Below the pieces are notes generated by a model, which made no database searches, was not told the origin of the DNA, and worked only from the letters and a program-made list of their open reading frames with translations. The translations under genes and the position numbers were made by a program. A stretch of 64,000 nt of DNA from Couchioplanes azureus (GTDB lineage Bacteria; Actinomycetota; Actinomycetes; Mycobacteriales; Micromonosporaceae): positions 248,001-312,000 of the forward strand of contig NZ_BMQY01000002.1 of NCBI RefSeq assembly GCF_014648355.1, written 5' to 3'. Shown here one piece after another: positions 28,936-37,035 of this stretch. Positions within the stretch are counted from its first letter, which is position 1. Each line of letters begins with the position of its first letter.

Positions 28936-29771
28936 CATCGACCGCCGGGCGGCCGGTCACCGAGCGCACCGCGGACATGTGGAGCGAGGCCGTCCTGCGG
29001 TCCATCGGCACCATGCGCGAGCACCTGGGCGACGACCTGTCCCTGCGGACGCTCGCCCAGGCGGCCTGGCTCAGCCCCTTCCACTTCCACCGGATCTTCC
29101 ACCGGCTGACCGACTCCACCCCGGCCCGGTTCCTCGCGGCGTGGCGGATCGCCGAGGCCAAACGCCTGCTGGCCTACAGCGACGACAGCGTCACCGACGT
29201 CTGCATGCACGTGGGCTACGCCAGCCTGGGCACCTTCACGTCGCAGTTCACCCGGGTGGTCGGCGTCCCTCCGGGACGGTTCCGCCGGCTCGTGCAGGCC
29301 TATGCGGACGTGCCGTTCCACGACATCCTGCAACGGCTCGCCGCGGCGCTGGGGCGGCCGGAGCACGCCACGGTGACGGTGTCGGTCGGCGGCGGGCCGG
29401 GCGACGGCGCCCTGGCCGTGGTCGGCCTCTTCGACAGCGCCATCCCGCAGCGCCGCCCGGCCGGCTGCGCCGTGCTCCGTACCCCCGGCACGGCCCGGCT
29501 CGACGTGCCGCCGGAGACCACCTGCCAGCCGCTCGCGATGTGCTTCGACCGCTCGGTGACGGTCCGCGAGGCGGTGGCCGCCACCGACCTGGACCGCTGC
29601 TACGTCGCCGCCGCGCCCGGCCCGGTCCGCGTCGAGGCGGCCGGCGCGCCGATCGCCGTGGACCTGCCGCTGCGCCGGCGCCGCCCGACCGACCCGCCGA
29701 TCCTGCTGGCGCTGCCGCTGCTGATGGCGGTCGCCGGCGCGGACCTCGAGGACCCGCCCGTCGCCTGCTGA
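28926..29771 (+). CDS. AraC-family transcriptional regulator (paralog of 26643 gene)
   Basis: 281 residues, N-terminal AraC HTH pair (about 20-125: LSPFHFHRIFHRLTDSTPAR, VGYASLGTFTSQFTRVVGV), then an RFRRL segment and a C-terminal domain ending RRRPTDPPILLALPLLMAV. The tail matches the 26643 protein, which supports a duplication. Start ATG 28926 overlaps the UbiB-like stop; ribosome site GGAGAAGGAGA. It is probably an activator or repressor of nearby genes. Confidence 0.88.
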   Translation: MELTSTAGRPVTERTADMWSEAVLRSIGTMREHLGDDLSLRTLAQAAWLSPFHFHRIFHRLTDSTPARFLAAWRIAEAKRLLAYSDDSVTDVCMHVGYASLGTFTSQFTRVVGVPPGRFRRLVQAYADVPFHDILQRLAAALGRPEHATVTVSVGGGPGDGALAVVGLFDSAIPQRRPAGCAVLRTPGTARLDVPPETTCQPLAMCFDRSVTVREAVAATDLDRCYVAAAPGPVRVEAAGAPIAVDLPLRRRRPTDPPILLALPLLMAVAGADLEDPPVAC

Positions 29772-29780
29772 CGGTGCCGG

Positions 29781-30476
29781 TCAGCCGATCTCGATGCGCT
29801 TGTAGTGCTCGGCGAAGCGGTATCCGGGGGTGCGCCCGGCCTGGCGCATCCACCCGAACACCCACTCGGGCGGCTCTCCGCCGGTCTGGCTCCGGTGCTG
29901 CCGCAGCGCCTCGCCCTTGCGCTCCACGTACGGCGTCGCGTCGACGTAGTGGTTCGGCCGCTCGTACCCGGGCACCCAGACCTCGCGGACCTTGTGCGGC
30001 GCGAGCCCGGCCTCCGCCAGCTCCGGGAAGGCCCGGGCGTTGTCCGCGTCCGGGTAGACCGCCGCGAGCGTCGCCTCGCCGACCGCGATGTGGTCGGGGT
30101 GGGAGGCCTCGATGGGGATGTCCAGCACCCGGCGGGGATAGTGGGTGAGCACCAGGACCGGCCGGTCGCGGCGGATCTGCGCGGTGATCTCCCGGCGCAG
30201 CGCGAGGGTCGGCTCCAGCCGGCCGTCCGGCAGACCCAGGAACCGCACCTCGCGCACGCCCAGGACGGCCGCCGCGGCGCGCTGCTCGGCCATGCGTACC
30301 GACGCCGTGCCCTGGACCGGGGCGGCCCCGGGCTCGCCCTGGGCGCCGTCGCTGCAGACCAGGTAGCGCACCTCGGCGCCGCCGTCGGTCAGCGCCGCGA
30401 TGGTGGCGCCGAAGTGGAACTCCGCGTCGTCCGGATGGGCGGTCACCACCAGCGCGCATTCCCCCGGCTCAAGCAT
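29781..30476 (-). CDS. PIG-L/LmbE-family deacetylase
   Basis: 231 residues. The zinc motif AHPDDAEFHFGAT near the start and SHPDHIAVGEA further on give the conserved metal and catalytic residues of GlcNAc deacetylases and mycothiol S-conjugate amidases. Roles could be trimming an N-acyl group from a pathway intermediate, or cleaving a mycothiol conjugate of the drug. The protein is shorter than classic Mca. Its ATG at 30476 lies inside the end of the CoA-transferase gene (8 bp overlap), so it is the last gene of the minus-strand operon. Confidence 0.87.
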   Translation of the reverse strand: MLEPGECALVVTAHPDDAEFHFGATIAALTDGGAEVRYLVCSDGAQGEPGAAPVQGTASVRMAEQRAAAAVLGVREVRFLGLPDGRLEPTLALRREITAQIRRDRPVLVLTHYPRRVLDIPIEASHPDHIAVGEATLAAVYPDADNARAFPELAEAGLAPHKVREVWVPGYERPNHYVDATPYVERKGEALRQHRSQTGGEPPEWVFGWMRQAGRTPGYRFAEHYKRIEIG

Positions 30477-32190
30477 CGAAGCTCCACGGCACGCCCGGCA
30501 CCCAGCAGGCGTCGCCCGAGCGCGCGAGCAGACCGGCCAGCCGCGGGTCGTCCGGCAGCGCGGCGAGGCCGGCCGGCACCTCGGCGGCCGGCACGCCGGC
30601 GGCCGGTAACGCCTGCGCCCACTGCGCGGCGGTGCCCCGGCCCAGCCGGGCGCGGACCTCGGCGTCGCCGGCCGTGCCCGGCAGGCCGCAGGCGGCGCGC
30701 AGCCGGCGGGCGGCGGCCGGGTCGGCGGCGCCCACCACGAGACGACCGGCGGCGGTCTCGAGCGGGCCGTCCAGCGGGCCCCAGGGTGAGCCGGCGGCGG
30801 CCGCGAGGGCCGACGCCGCCCGGATCAGGGAGCTGCCGACCCGGCAGCCCCGGCCGGTGCGTTCGCGGTGCAGCAGGCCGGCGAGCACCGCCTCGGCCGC
30901 CAGCAGGCCGCCGGCGACGTCCACCAGGGTGAGCCGGCTCGGCACGGGGGCCTCGCCGCTCGGGTGGAGCAGGGCACCGGTCCCGGCGTGCGCCTGCACG
31001 ACGAAGTCGCCGGCGATCGGGCAGGGCGGGTCGGCGATGCCGTCCCAGCCGGACGCGTACGCGTACACCACGGCGGGGTTCGCCCGGGCGACCGCGGCCG
31101 CGTCGAGGCCCAGCGCCTCGGCCCGGCCGGGCCGCCAGTTGTGCAGGAAGACGTCGGCCTCCGCGGCGAGCTCGCCCAGCTCGGCGAGGCCGGCGGCGTG
31201 CTTGTAGTCGATCTCGACGACCCGCTTGCCCTCGTTGTACGCCAGGTACGCGGCGCCGTGCTCGCCGGCCAGCGGCGGGCTGTGCCGGCCGAAGTCCCCG
31301 CCCGGCGGTTCCACCTTGGTCACCTCGGCGCCGAGCTGACCGAGCAGGCGACCCGCCAGGGGCCCCTGCAGCCGGGACGTGACCTCGACGACACGCAGCC
31401 CGTGCAGCGGGGCGTCCGGCGGCGCCGTCCGGCGGCGGGCGTCCGGCGACTTCCTCTCGGGGCGCCGGGCGTCCGTCCCCGCACCGTGCGGGTCGACGGT
31501 CCACGGCTGGGCCGCGCCCGGCGGCGGCGTCCGGCGCACCGGAACGACGGCGACGCCGCAGGCGCCGGCGGCCGCGCGCACCTCGGCCAGGGTGTGCCGG
31601 GCGAACGCGGCCGGCAGCTCCGGCGGCACCCGGCACTCGCCGGCCAGGTAGCGGTAGACGAACGGCAGCCAGGCGGCGCCGACCACGCCGGCGCCGTCGA
31701 GCCCGAGCCGCCGCCAGAACGCCGCCCAGTCGTCGCCGGCCAGCACCTCGATCTCGGCCCACACGCCGTCCGCGGTCCGGAACGGCGGACCGGGCACACC
31801 GGCCGGACGGAACGGGAACGCGCCGCCCCCGGTCGCGATCGCCAGATGATGCCGGACGAACTGCAGCGCCCCCGCCGGGCCGCGGACCGTCACGCCCTGC
31901 ACCGGCAGGCCACGGTGCCGGCCGAGCAGGGCGGCCAGCGCGCCCTGGGCGGCGAGGATGCCGGTGGCCACCGTGGCCACGTCGAGGCCGAGCCGGCGTG
32001 GCGCGCCGTACTCGCGCCCGTGCACGGTCATCAGGCCGGTCCGCGCCTGCGTCACCGCCTCGGGCTCGGCCGGGCCCGGCGGCGGATCGACGCAGACCCG
32101 GACCTGCCCGCCGGCCCGGCCGTCCCGGAGGGTGACGCCGAGCCGGGCGAGGTGATCGGCGACGAGCGCGCCCGCGTCCACCCCGCTCAC
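30469..32190 (-). CDS. Two-copy CaiB/BaiF (class III) CoA-transferase
   Basis: 573 residues. A full CaiB-like domain occupies about residues 260-573 (LHGLRVVEVTSRLQGPLAGR, KRVVEIDYKHAAGL, VFLHNWRPGRAEALGLD). The first part (about 30-240) looks like a second, N-truncated copy of the same fold (TQARTGLMTVHG, LDVATVATGILAAQGALAAL). Class III transferases move CoA between acyl groups; some fused pairs act as racemases or hydro-lyases. It is coupled to the acyl-CoA ligase by a GTGA overlap, so it probably acts on the ligase product. Start GTG at 32190. Confidence 0.85.
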   Translation of the reverse strand: MSGVDAGALVADHLARLGVTLRDGRAGGQVRVCVDPPPGPAEPEAVTQARTGLMTVHGREYGAPRRLGLDVATVATGILAAQGALAALLGRHRGLPVQGVTVRGPAGALQFVRHHLAIATGGGAFPFRPAGVPGPPFRTADGVWAEIEVLAGDDWAAFWRRLGLDGAGVVGAAWLPFVYRYLAGECRVPPELPAAFARHTLAEVRAAAGACGVAVVPVRRTPPPGAAQPWTVDPHGAGTDARRPERKSPDARRRTAPPDAPLHGLRVVEVTSRLQGPLAGRLLGQLGAEVTKVEPPGGDFGRHSPPLAGEHGAAYLAYNEGKRVVEIDYKHAAGLAELGELAAEADVFLHNWRPGRAEALGLDAAAVARANPAVVYAYASGWDGIADPPCPIAGDFVVQAHAGTGALLHPSGEAPVPSRLTLVDVAGGLLAAEAVLAGLLHRERTGRGCRVGSSLIRAASALAAAAGSPWGPLDGPLETAAGRLVVGAADPAAARRLRAACGLPGTAGDAEVRARLGRGTAAQWAQALPAAGVPAAEVPAGLAALPDDPRLAGLLARSGDACWVPGVPWSFDA

Positions 32191-33728
32191 CGCCGGGCCA
32201 GGCGCTGGGTCGGCCCGGCCGCGACCAGTTCCCGCAGCCGGGGCAGGTCGACCTTGCCGATCGCCGTCCGCGGGATCTCGTCGACCAGGCACAGCTCCTC
32301 GGGCAGCTTGAAGGGCGCCAGCCGCTCGCTCAGCTCGGCCCGCAGCTCGGTCAGCCCCGGACGGCGCCCGGCCGCCGGGCGCACGCAGGCGCACACCGTC
32401 TCGCCGACCACCGGGTCGGTGCGGCCGAACACGGCAGCGTCCGCCACGTCCGGGCAGCGCAGCAGCGCCCGCTCCACCTCGACCGGGTCCACCTTGAGCC
32501 CGCCGCGGTCGATCCGGTGCGCCAGCCGGCCGTGGATGTAGAGGCGGCCCTGCTCGTCCAGCCGGCCCAGGTCGCCGGAGTAGTACCAGGCCTCCGCCGA
32601 GGGCGCCTCGCCGTAGTACCGCACCGGGAACGCGGCCCGGGAGAAGGCGACCTCGCCGACCTCGCCGAGCGGCAGCGGCTCCCGGTCCGGGCCGACGATG
32701 CGGACCGTGCCGGGGTCCGGGCGCCCGACCGAGCCGCGGAGCACGTCCTCCGCGTCCTTGGTCGCCACGCCGATGCCCTCGCTGGAGCCGTACATGACCA
32801 TCAGGTCGACGGCGAGCCGCTCCCAGATGGCGTTCACCAGCTCCGGCGGGAAGGAGCCCGCGGTGCCGACGCTGAACCGCAGCGTGTCGATCTGGTGCAG
32901 GGCCGGGTCGAGGCGGTCCAGCAGCAGCGAGAAGTGCGCCGGTGCGCCGTTGAGCACGGTGACGCCGTACCGGCCGCAGGCCTGCAGGGCGGCCTCCGGG
33001 GAGAACCGGTCCAGCAGCACCAGCGTGCCGCCGGCCAGCAGCCCGGCGAGGGCCATCATCATGCCGAAGCCGTGCGACAGCGGCAGCTGGGCCAGGTGCA
33101 CGTCCTCCGGCCGGAACTCCAGCCAGCCGGCGAGCCCGCGCCAGCGACCGGCCAGGTTGCCGTGGAAGCCGACGGTCGTCTTCGGGGTGCCCGTCGTGCC
33201 GGAGCTGACGAACACGACGGCGGGGTCGTCCGGCGCCGGGCCGGGACCGTGATCGGTCTCGCCCAGGTCGTCGACCGTCCACCGGACGAACTCCGCCGGG
33301 GCGAGATGGCCGGTCACCACGACGAACTGCAGGTCCGGGTGGCGGCGGCGGAGCGCGGACGGGGTCGCGTACGGATTCATCCGCTCGTCGCCCGGCTCGT
33401 AGATCAGCAGCCGGGCGCCGGTCTTCGTGACCACCGCGTCCAGCTCCGGCACGGTGAACCGGTGGTCCGTGGCGACGTGCACCGCGCCGCGGTTCCACGC
33501 CGCCAGCATCGCCACCAGATGCTCGCAGCGGTTGCCCACCGAACAGGCCACCCGGTCGCCGGGACCGACGCCCAGCCTCCGGTAGATCGCGGCCAGCCGT
33601 CCGGCCGCCTCGCTCAGGTCGGCGTGGGTCATCCGGTGCCGGGGGCAGATCAGGGCCGCCCGGTCCGGCCATCGCTGGGCGGTCGCGGACAGCGCGGCCG
33701 CCAACGTCGGTGCTGGTTCGGCACTCAT
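32187..33728 (-). CDS. Class I adenylate-forming acyl/aryl-CoA ligase
   Basis: 513 residues. The phosphate-binding loop is FVSSGTTGTPK (about 171-181), followed by VMYGSSEGIG, YYSGDLGRLDEQGRLYIHGR, and the catalytic lysine in IPRTAIGKVDL. It activates a carboxylic acid as acyl-AMP and transfers it to CoA, possibly an aromatic acid that decorates the enediyne, as naphthoate-CoA ligases do in neocarzinostatin biosynthesis; the substrate here cannot be read. Motif copy G lies about 40 bp upstream. Overlaps at both ends (ATGA, GTGA) tie it to the flavin oxidase and CoA transferase. Confidence 0.92.
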   Translation of the reverse strand: MSAEPAPTLAAALSATAQRWPDRAALICPRHRMTHADLSEAAGRLAAIYRRLGVGPGDRVACSVGNRCEHLVAMLAAWNRGAVHVATDHRFTVPELDAVVTKTGARLLIYEPGDERMNPYATPSALRRRHPDLQFVVVTGHLAPAEFVRWTVDDLGETDHGPGPAPDDPAVVFVSSGTTGTPKTTVGFHGNLAGRWRGLAGWLEFRPEDVHLAQLPLSHGFGMMMALAGLLAGGTLVLLDRFSPEAALQACGRYGVTVLNGAPAHFSLLLDRLDPALHQIDTLRFSVGTAGSFPPELVNAIWERLAVDLMVMYGSSEGIGVATKDAEDVLRGSVGRPDPGTVRIVGPDREPLPLGEVGEVAFSRAAFPVRYYGEAPSAEAWYYSGDLGRLDEQGRLYIHGRLAHRIDRGGLKVDPVEVERALLRCPDVADAAVFGRTDPVVGETVCACVRPAAGRRPGLTELRAELSERLAPFKLPEELCLVDEIPRTAIGKVDLPRLRELVAAGPTQRLARR

Positions 33729-35206
33729 GGCCGCTCCCGGAGGTCGTGGACGCTCGTCACCCCAACCTTCTCGGTCACGGCTTCGGGTGTCTTCTCGGCG
33801 CTTGCGGTTGTCCCACCGCCGGCCGGCGGGATGTTCTGGTTGAGGCGGAAGACGTTGGCCGGGTCGTAGCGGGCCTTCACCGCGCGCAGCCGCGACCAGC
33901 TCGCCGGGTCGTACGCCGCGCGCACCCGCTCCGGGCCCTCGTCACCGAGCTCGTTGACGTAGACCCCGGCGGTGGACGGACGCAGCCCGTCCCACAGACC
34001 GTGCACCCAGTCGCGGTGGGCGCGTGCCTCGGCGGGACGCCGCCACACCGCGTCCACCGACACGCTGAACGCGGCGTCGCGGTGGCCGACCGCGGTCTCG
34101 GACGGCCCGGCCCGGGCCACCGCCCCGCCGAGCGGCGAGATCATCACGATGCAGTGCGGCGACGGGACCGCGGCGGCACCGCCGTCCAGCACGGCGATCG
34201 CGCGGTCGTCCAGGGCCGGTAGGTATCCCGCGCGACCGTACACGTAGGACCCGAAGCGGCCCGCCATGTCGTACAGACGTTGCAGCGAGGTGTAGCGCAT
34301 GCGGCCGGTCCGGCGCAGCAGGGGCGGACCGAGGTCGGCGAGCGCGGAGAGGTCCCGCTCGGCGACGGCCTCGGCGCCGAGGTGGCACACGGCGATCGCC
34401 ACCGCCGGCACGCCGTGCAGCTCCGCCGGGACGAACGGCGCGGGAGGCAGCCTCAGCAGGTTGCACTGCGCGGAGAGGACGTCGGGGGCGTCCCGGATGA
34501 AGTCGCGGTACCACCGCAGCACCCGGCCGGCCGCGGCCGCCGGATAGAAGACGGCACCGCCGGTCACCAGGGGGCCCACCGGATGCAGCTCGAACTCCAG
34601 GGAGGTCGCCACGCCGAAGTTGCCGCCGCCGCCGCGCAGCGCCCAGAACAGCTCCGCGTCCGTGACGGCGTCCACATGCGACAGCCGGCCGTCCGCGGTG
34701 ACGAGGTCCACCGAGCGCAGGTTGTCCGCGGCCAGGCCGTAGCGGCGCATCAGCCAGCCGAAGCCGCCGCCGAGGGTCAGGCCGGCCACCCCGGTGGTGG
34801 AGATACGCCCGCCGGTGGTCGCCAGGCCGTGGACCTGCGCCTGCCGGTCGAAGTCGCCCCAGAGCACCCCGGGCTCGGCCACCGCGGTCCGGCGGTCCGG
34901 GTCCACCCGGACCGCGCGCATCCCGGACAGGTCCAGGGTGAGCCCGCCGTCGCTGACGGCGCAGCCGGTGACGTTGTGGCCGGTACTGCGCACCGACAGC
35001 TCGATGCCGTGGCGTACGGCGTAGCGCACCGCGGCCGCGACGTCGTCCGCGCCGGCGCACCGCACGATCAGCATCGGCCGGCGGTCGATCGCGCCGTTCC
35101 ACACCCGGCGCGCGGCGTCGTACCCGTCGTCGCCCGGTCGCAGCAGCAGGCCACGCACCAGTCCCCGCAGGTCCCGGTACGCGGCCTGGCCGGCGGAGCC
35201 CGCCAC
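33725..35206 (-). CDS. FAD-linked oxidase of the BBE/6-hydroxynicotine-oxidase type
   Basis: 493 residues. PCMH-type FAD domain: SVRSTGHNVTG holds the His for the 8-alpha FAD bond, TTGVAGLTLGGGFGWLMR and ALRGGGGNFGVATSLEF bind FAD. The Cys that gives a second covalent bond in bicovalent members is not present in GGRISTTGVAG. The BBE domain ends with YDPANVFRLNQNIPP, where family proteins normally stop; here some 30 more residues follow, which coincide with motif copy G. Such enzymes oxidise C-C or C-OH bonds in late biosynthetic steps. It overlaps the ligase by 4 bp (ATGA). Confidence 0.92.
   Translation of the reverse strand: MAGSAGQAAYRDLRGLVRGLLLRPGDDGYDAARRVWNGAIDRRPMLIVRCAGADDVAAAVRYAVRHGIELSVRSTGHNVTGCAVSDGGLTLDLSGMRAVRVDPDRRTAVAEPGVLWGDFDRQAQVHGLATTGGRISTTGVAGLTLGGGFGWLMRRYGLAADNLRSVDLVTADGRLSHVDAVTDAELFWALRGGGGNFGVATSLEFELHPVGPLVTGGAVFYPAAAAGRVLRWYRDFIRDAPDVLSAQCNLLRLPPAPFVPAELHGVPAVAIAVCHLGAEAVAERDLSALADLGPPLLRRTGRMRYTSLQRLYDMAGRFGSYVYGRAGYLPALDDRAIAVLDGGAAAVPSPHCIVMISPLGGAVARAGPSETAVGHRDAAFSVSVDAVWRRPAEARAHRDWVHGLWDGLRPSTAGVYVNELGDEGPERVRAAYDPASWSRLRAVKARYDPANVFRLNQNIPPAGGGTTASAEKTPEAVTEKVGVTSVHDLRERP
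33765..33805 (-). promoter_or_regulatory. Cluster promoter motif, copy G (ligase operon)
   Basis: Minus strand: GCAA (33805-33802), GCGCC, GAGAAG (33796-33791), 20 bases, then GAAGGT (33770-33765) as a weak -10. It lies inside the 3' end of the flavin-oxidase gene, 36 bp before the ligase start, so it would allow separate control of the ligase genes. Confidence 0.5.
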
Positions 35207-35209
35207 GGC

Positions 35210-36187
35210 TCAGTACGTCCGCGAGATGATCGTGCGCAGCTTCCGGCCGCTGGGCGTGCGCAGCGCCTCCTCGGAGGGTTCGTACAGGAAGTACACGTGG
35301 CCGGACGGGTCGGTGTAGCGGGCGGTCGCGCCGATCTCCGAGCGGACGATGCCCTCGGGCGACTGGATCCCCCGCTCGGCCAGCTCCTTGACCGCCACCT
35401 CGATGTCCGGGGCGTGGAAGACCACCGCCTTGCCACCCATCTCCGCCGGGTTCACGGTGCGCGGCGGGCACGGGTGGTCGATGATCTCGTGCTCCTCCCG
35501 TACCGTCTCCAGCGAGTGCGTGGTCAGGATGATCCCGCCGGTGTCGTACTTGATGACGCCTTCCTCGTCGGCGGTGGAGGCGCGGCTGCACGGCCCGCCC
35601 TCCAGGTCGCGGATCGCCAGGCCCTCGGCGTAGACGTCGACGGCCTCCTCGGCGTCGCGGATGAACAGGAACAGGTAGATCAGTGGCTTGCCGTCCAGGC
35701 TGAAGTCCGGCCCGCCGTGCGGGCCGCGCAGGCCCGGCTCGCCGTCGGCCTGGTACAGCTTGCGGACCGCCTGGATCCGGTCGCCGCTCGGCCAGGTCAG
35801 CGACTCCTCCGAGGTCTCGTACAGGGTGAACCAGTGCCCGTCGGGGTCGTAGAAGTCGCTGATCCCGCCGATCTCGTAGTTGTGGGTCTCGGTGAACTCC
35901 ACGCCGCGTTCCTCCAGCGCGGCGCGCGCGGCGTCCAGGTCCTCGACCAGGAACACGATGTCGGTGGAGTGGTCGGGCTCGTTCGGCAGCGCGATGCCGT
36001 AGTCGTCCGCCCGGTTCAGCGCCAGGATCACCTCGCCGGTGTCGTACTTGACGGACCGGTCGTCCTCCTCGAGCACGCGCAGGCGCAGGGCCCGCTCGAA
36101 GAAGTCCCGCGACACGGCCAGGTCGCGCACGTAGAGGAAGAGATAGACGACGCGTCGCTCGGTCAGCGTGGCAGCATCGGTCGGCAT
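35210..36187 (-). CDS. Tandem VOC-domain protein
   Basis: 325 residues, two VOC modules (about 10-135 and 165-315). Module 1: VVYLFLYVRDLAVSRDFFER, SVKYDTGEVILALN, WFTLYETSEESLTWPSG. Module 2: LIYLFLFIRDAEEAVDVY, VIKYDTGGIILTTHS, YFLYEPSEEALRTPSGRKL. Both lack the first metal His. It is closely related to the 6109 and 39274 proteins and belongs to the set thought to bind the product. It starts 17 bp after the 36205 gene behind AAGGGAGCC and ends 3 bp before the flavin-oxidase start. Confidence 0.9.
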   Translation of the reverse strand: MPTDAATLTERRVVYLFLYVRDLAVSRDFFERALRLRVLEEDDRSVKYDTGEVILALNRADDYGIALPNEPDHSTDIVFLVEDLDAARAALEERGVEFTETHNYEIGGISDFYDPDGHWFTLYETSEESLTWPSGDRIQAVRKLYQADGEPGLRGPHGGPDFSLDGKPLIYLFLFIRDAEEAVDVYAEGLAIRDLEGGPCSRASTADEEGVIKYDTGGIILTTHSLETVREEHEIIDHPCPPRTVNPAEMGGKAVVFHAPDIEVAVKELAERGIQSPEGIVRSEIGATARYTDPSGHVYFLYEPSEEALRTPSGRKLRTIISRTY

Positions 36188-36204
36188 GGGCAGGCTCCCT
36201 TGCT

Positions 36205-37035
36205 TCAGCGGCGGGTAGGGGCGCGATAGTTCCTGGAACTCGACCCGGAGGGGCGGGAGGTCATGAGCTCCATGACCTTGTCGGCGCTGCCCCAGGTGAG
36301 GCTCTCGGCCGACGGCTGGTAGAGGCAGAAGACGTGGCCCGACGGATCGCGGAAGCGTGCCGTGCCACCGATGTCGCTGAACCCGGCGCCCTGCGAGAAC
36401 GTCAGCCCCCGCTCGCGCAGGTCCCGCTCGGCGGCGACGACGTCGCCGGTGTAGAACACCATCAGGCAGGCGTTGTGGCGGATCGGCCGCCCGTCCGGGC
36501 TCTGCGCGGCGTGGTAGACGGTCAGGTCGAGCGTTCCCGTACGGAACCGCGCGGAGTCGCCGGTCACCGTCTCGGGGCGCAGGCCGAGCACGTCGCGGTA
36601 GAACGGCAGCGCGGCGTCCAGGTCCGGTACGGCCACCCGCAGCTCACCGATCTCGGCGTCCAGCCCGGGATCGGCGGGGGCGCCGGTGAACCGGTAGTGA
36701 TGCCCGTCGGCGTCGGTGAAGTCGTCACCGGTGCGCTGCCCGTAGCCGGACAGCGGCCGGAGCCGGTCCGGATCGGCGACCCGGCAGACGAGGGTGACGC
36801 CGTCCGCGTCCGGACGCTGGAACTTGCGCTCGGCGAACAGGTTGACCGCCAGGATGGTGCCGCCGGCGTCGTACTTCACCAGGCCGTGGTGCTCGTGCGG
36901 CGGGTGGAACTGGTTCTCGATGACGCGGAAGCCGAAGACCTCCTCGTACAGCCGGCGGTGCCGGGGCAACGAGGAGACGTCCAGGAACACAAACATCAGC
37001 GGCGAGTCGGCCAGGCCGTCGGTCTTGATGCTCAT
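36205..37035 (-). CDS. Tandem VOC-domain protein, compact type
   Basis: 276 residues, two VOC modules. Module 1 (about 10-115): LMFVFLDVSSLPRHRRLYEE, LVKYDAGGTILAVNLF, HHYRFTGAP. Module 2 (about 120-260): LRVAVPDLDAALPFYRDVLG, HVFCLYQPSAESLTWGSADK. Its layout matches the 10702 protein on the other arm better than the 35210 neighbour, so the two arms carry matched paralogs. ATG at 37035 overlaps the stop of the upstream flavoprotein (ATGA). Confidence 0.88.
   Translation of the reverse strand: MSIKTDGLADSPLMFVFLDVSSLPRHRRLYEEVFGFRVIENQFHPPHEHHGLVKYDAGGTILAVNLFAERKFQRPDADGVTLVCRVADPDRLRPLSGYGQRTGDDFTDADGHHYRFTGAPADPGLDAEIGELRVAVPDLDAALPFYRDVLGLRPETVTGDSARFRTGTLDLTVYHAAQSPDGRPIRHNACLMVFYTGDVVAAERDLRERGLTFSQGAGFSDIGGTARFRDPSGHVFCLYQPSAESLTWGSADKVMELMTSRPSGSSSRNYRAPTRR

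Noticed and set aside
36195..36215. A GAAGCAAGGGAGCC stretch before the 35210-36187 VOC gene as another copy of the cluster motif.
   Set aside because: The second block (GAGAAG) is missing and the spacing is wrong; it is better explained as the ribosome binding site AAGGGAG.
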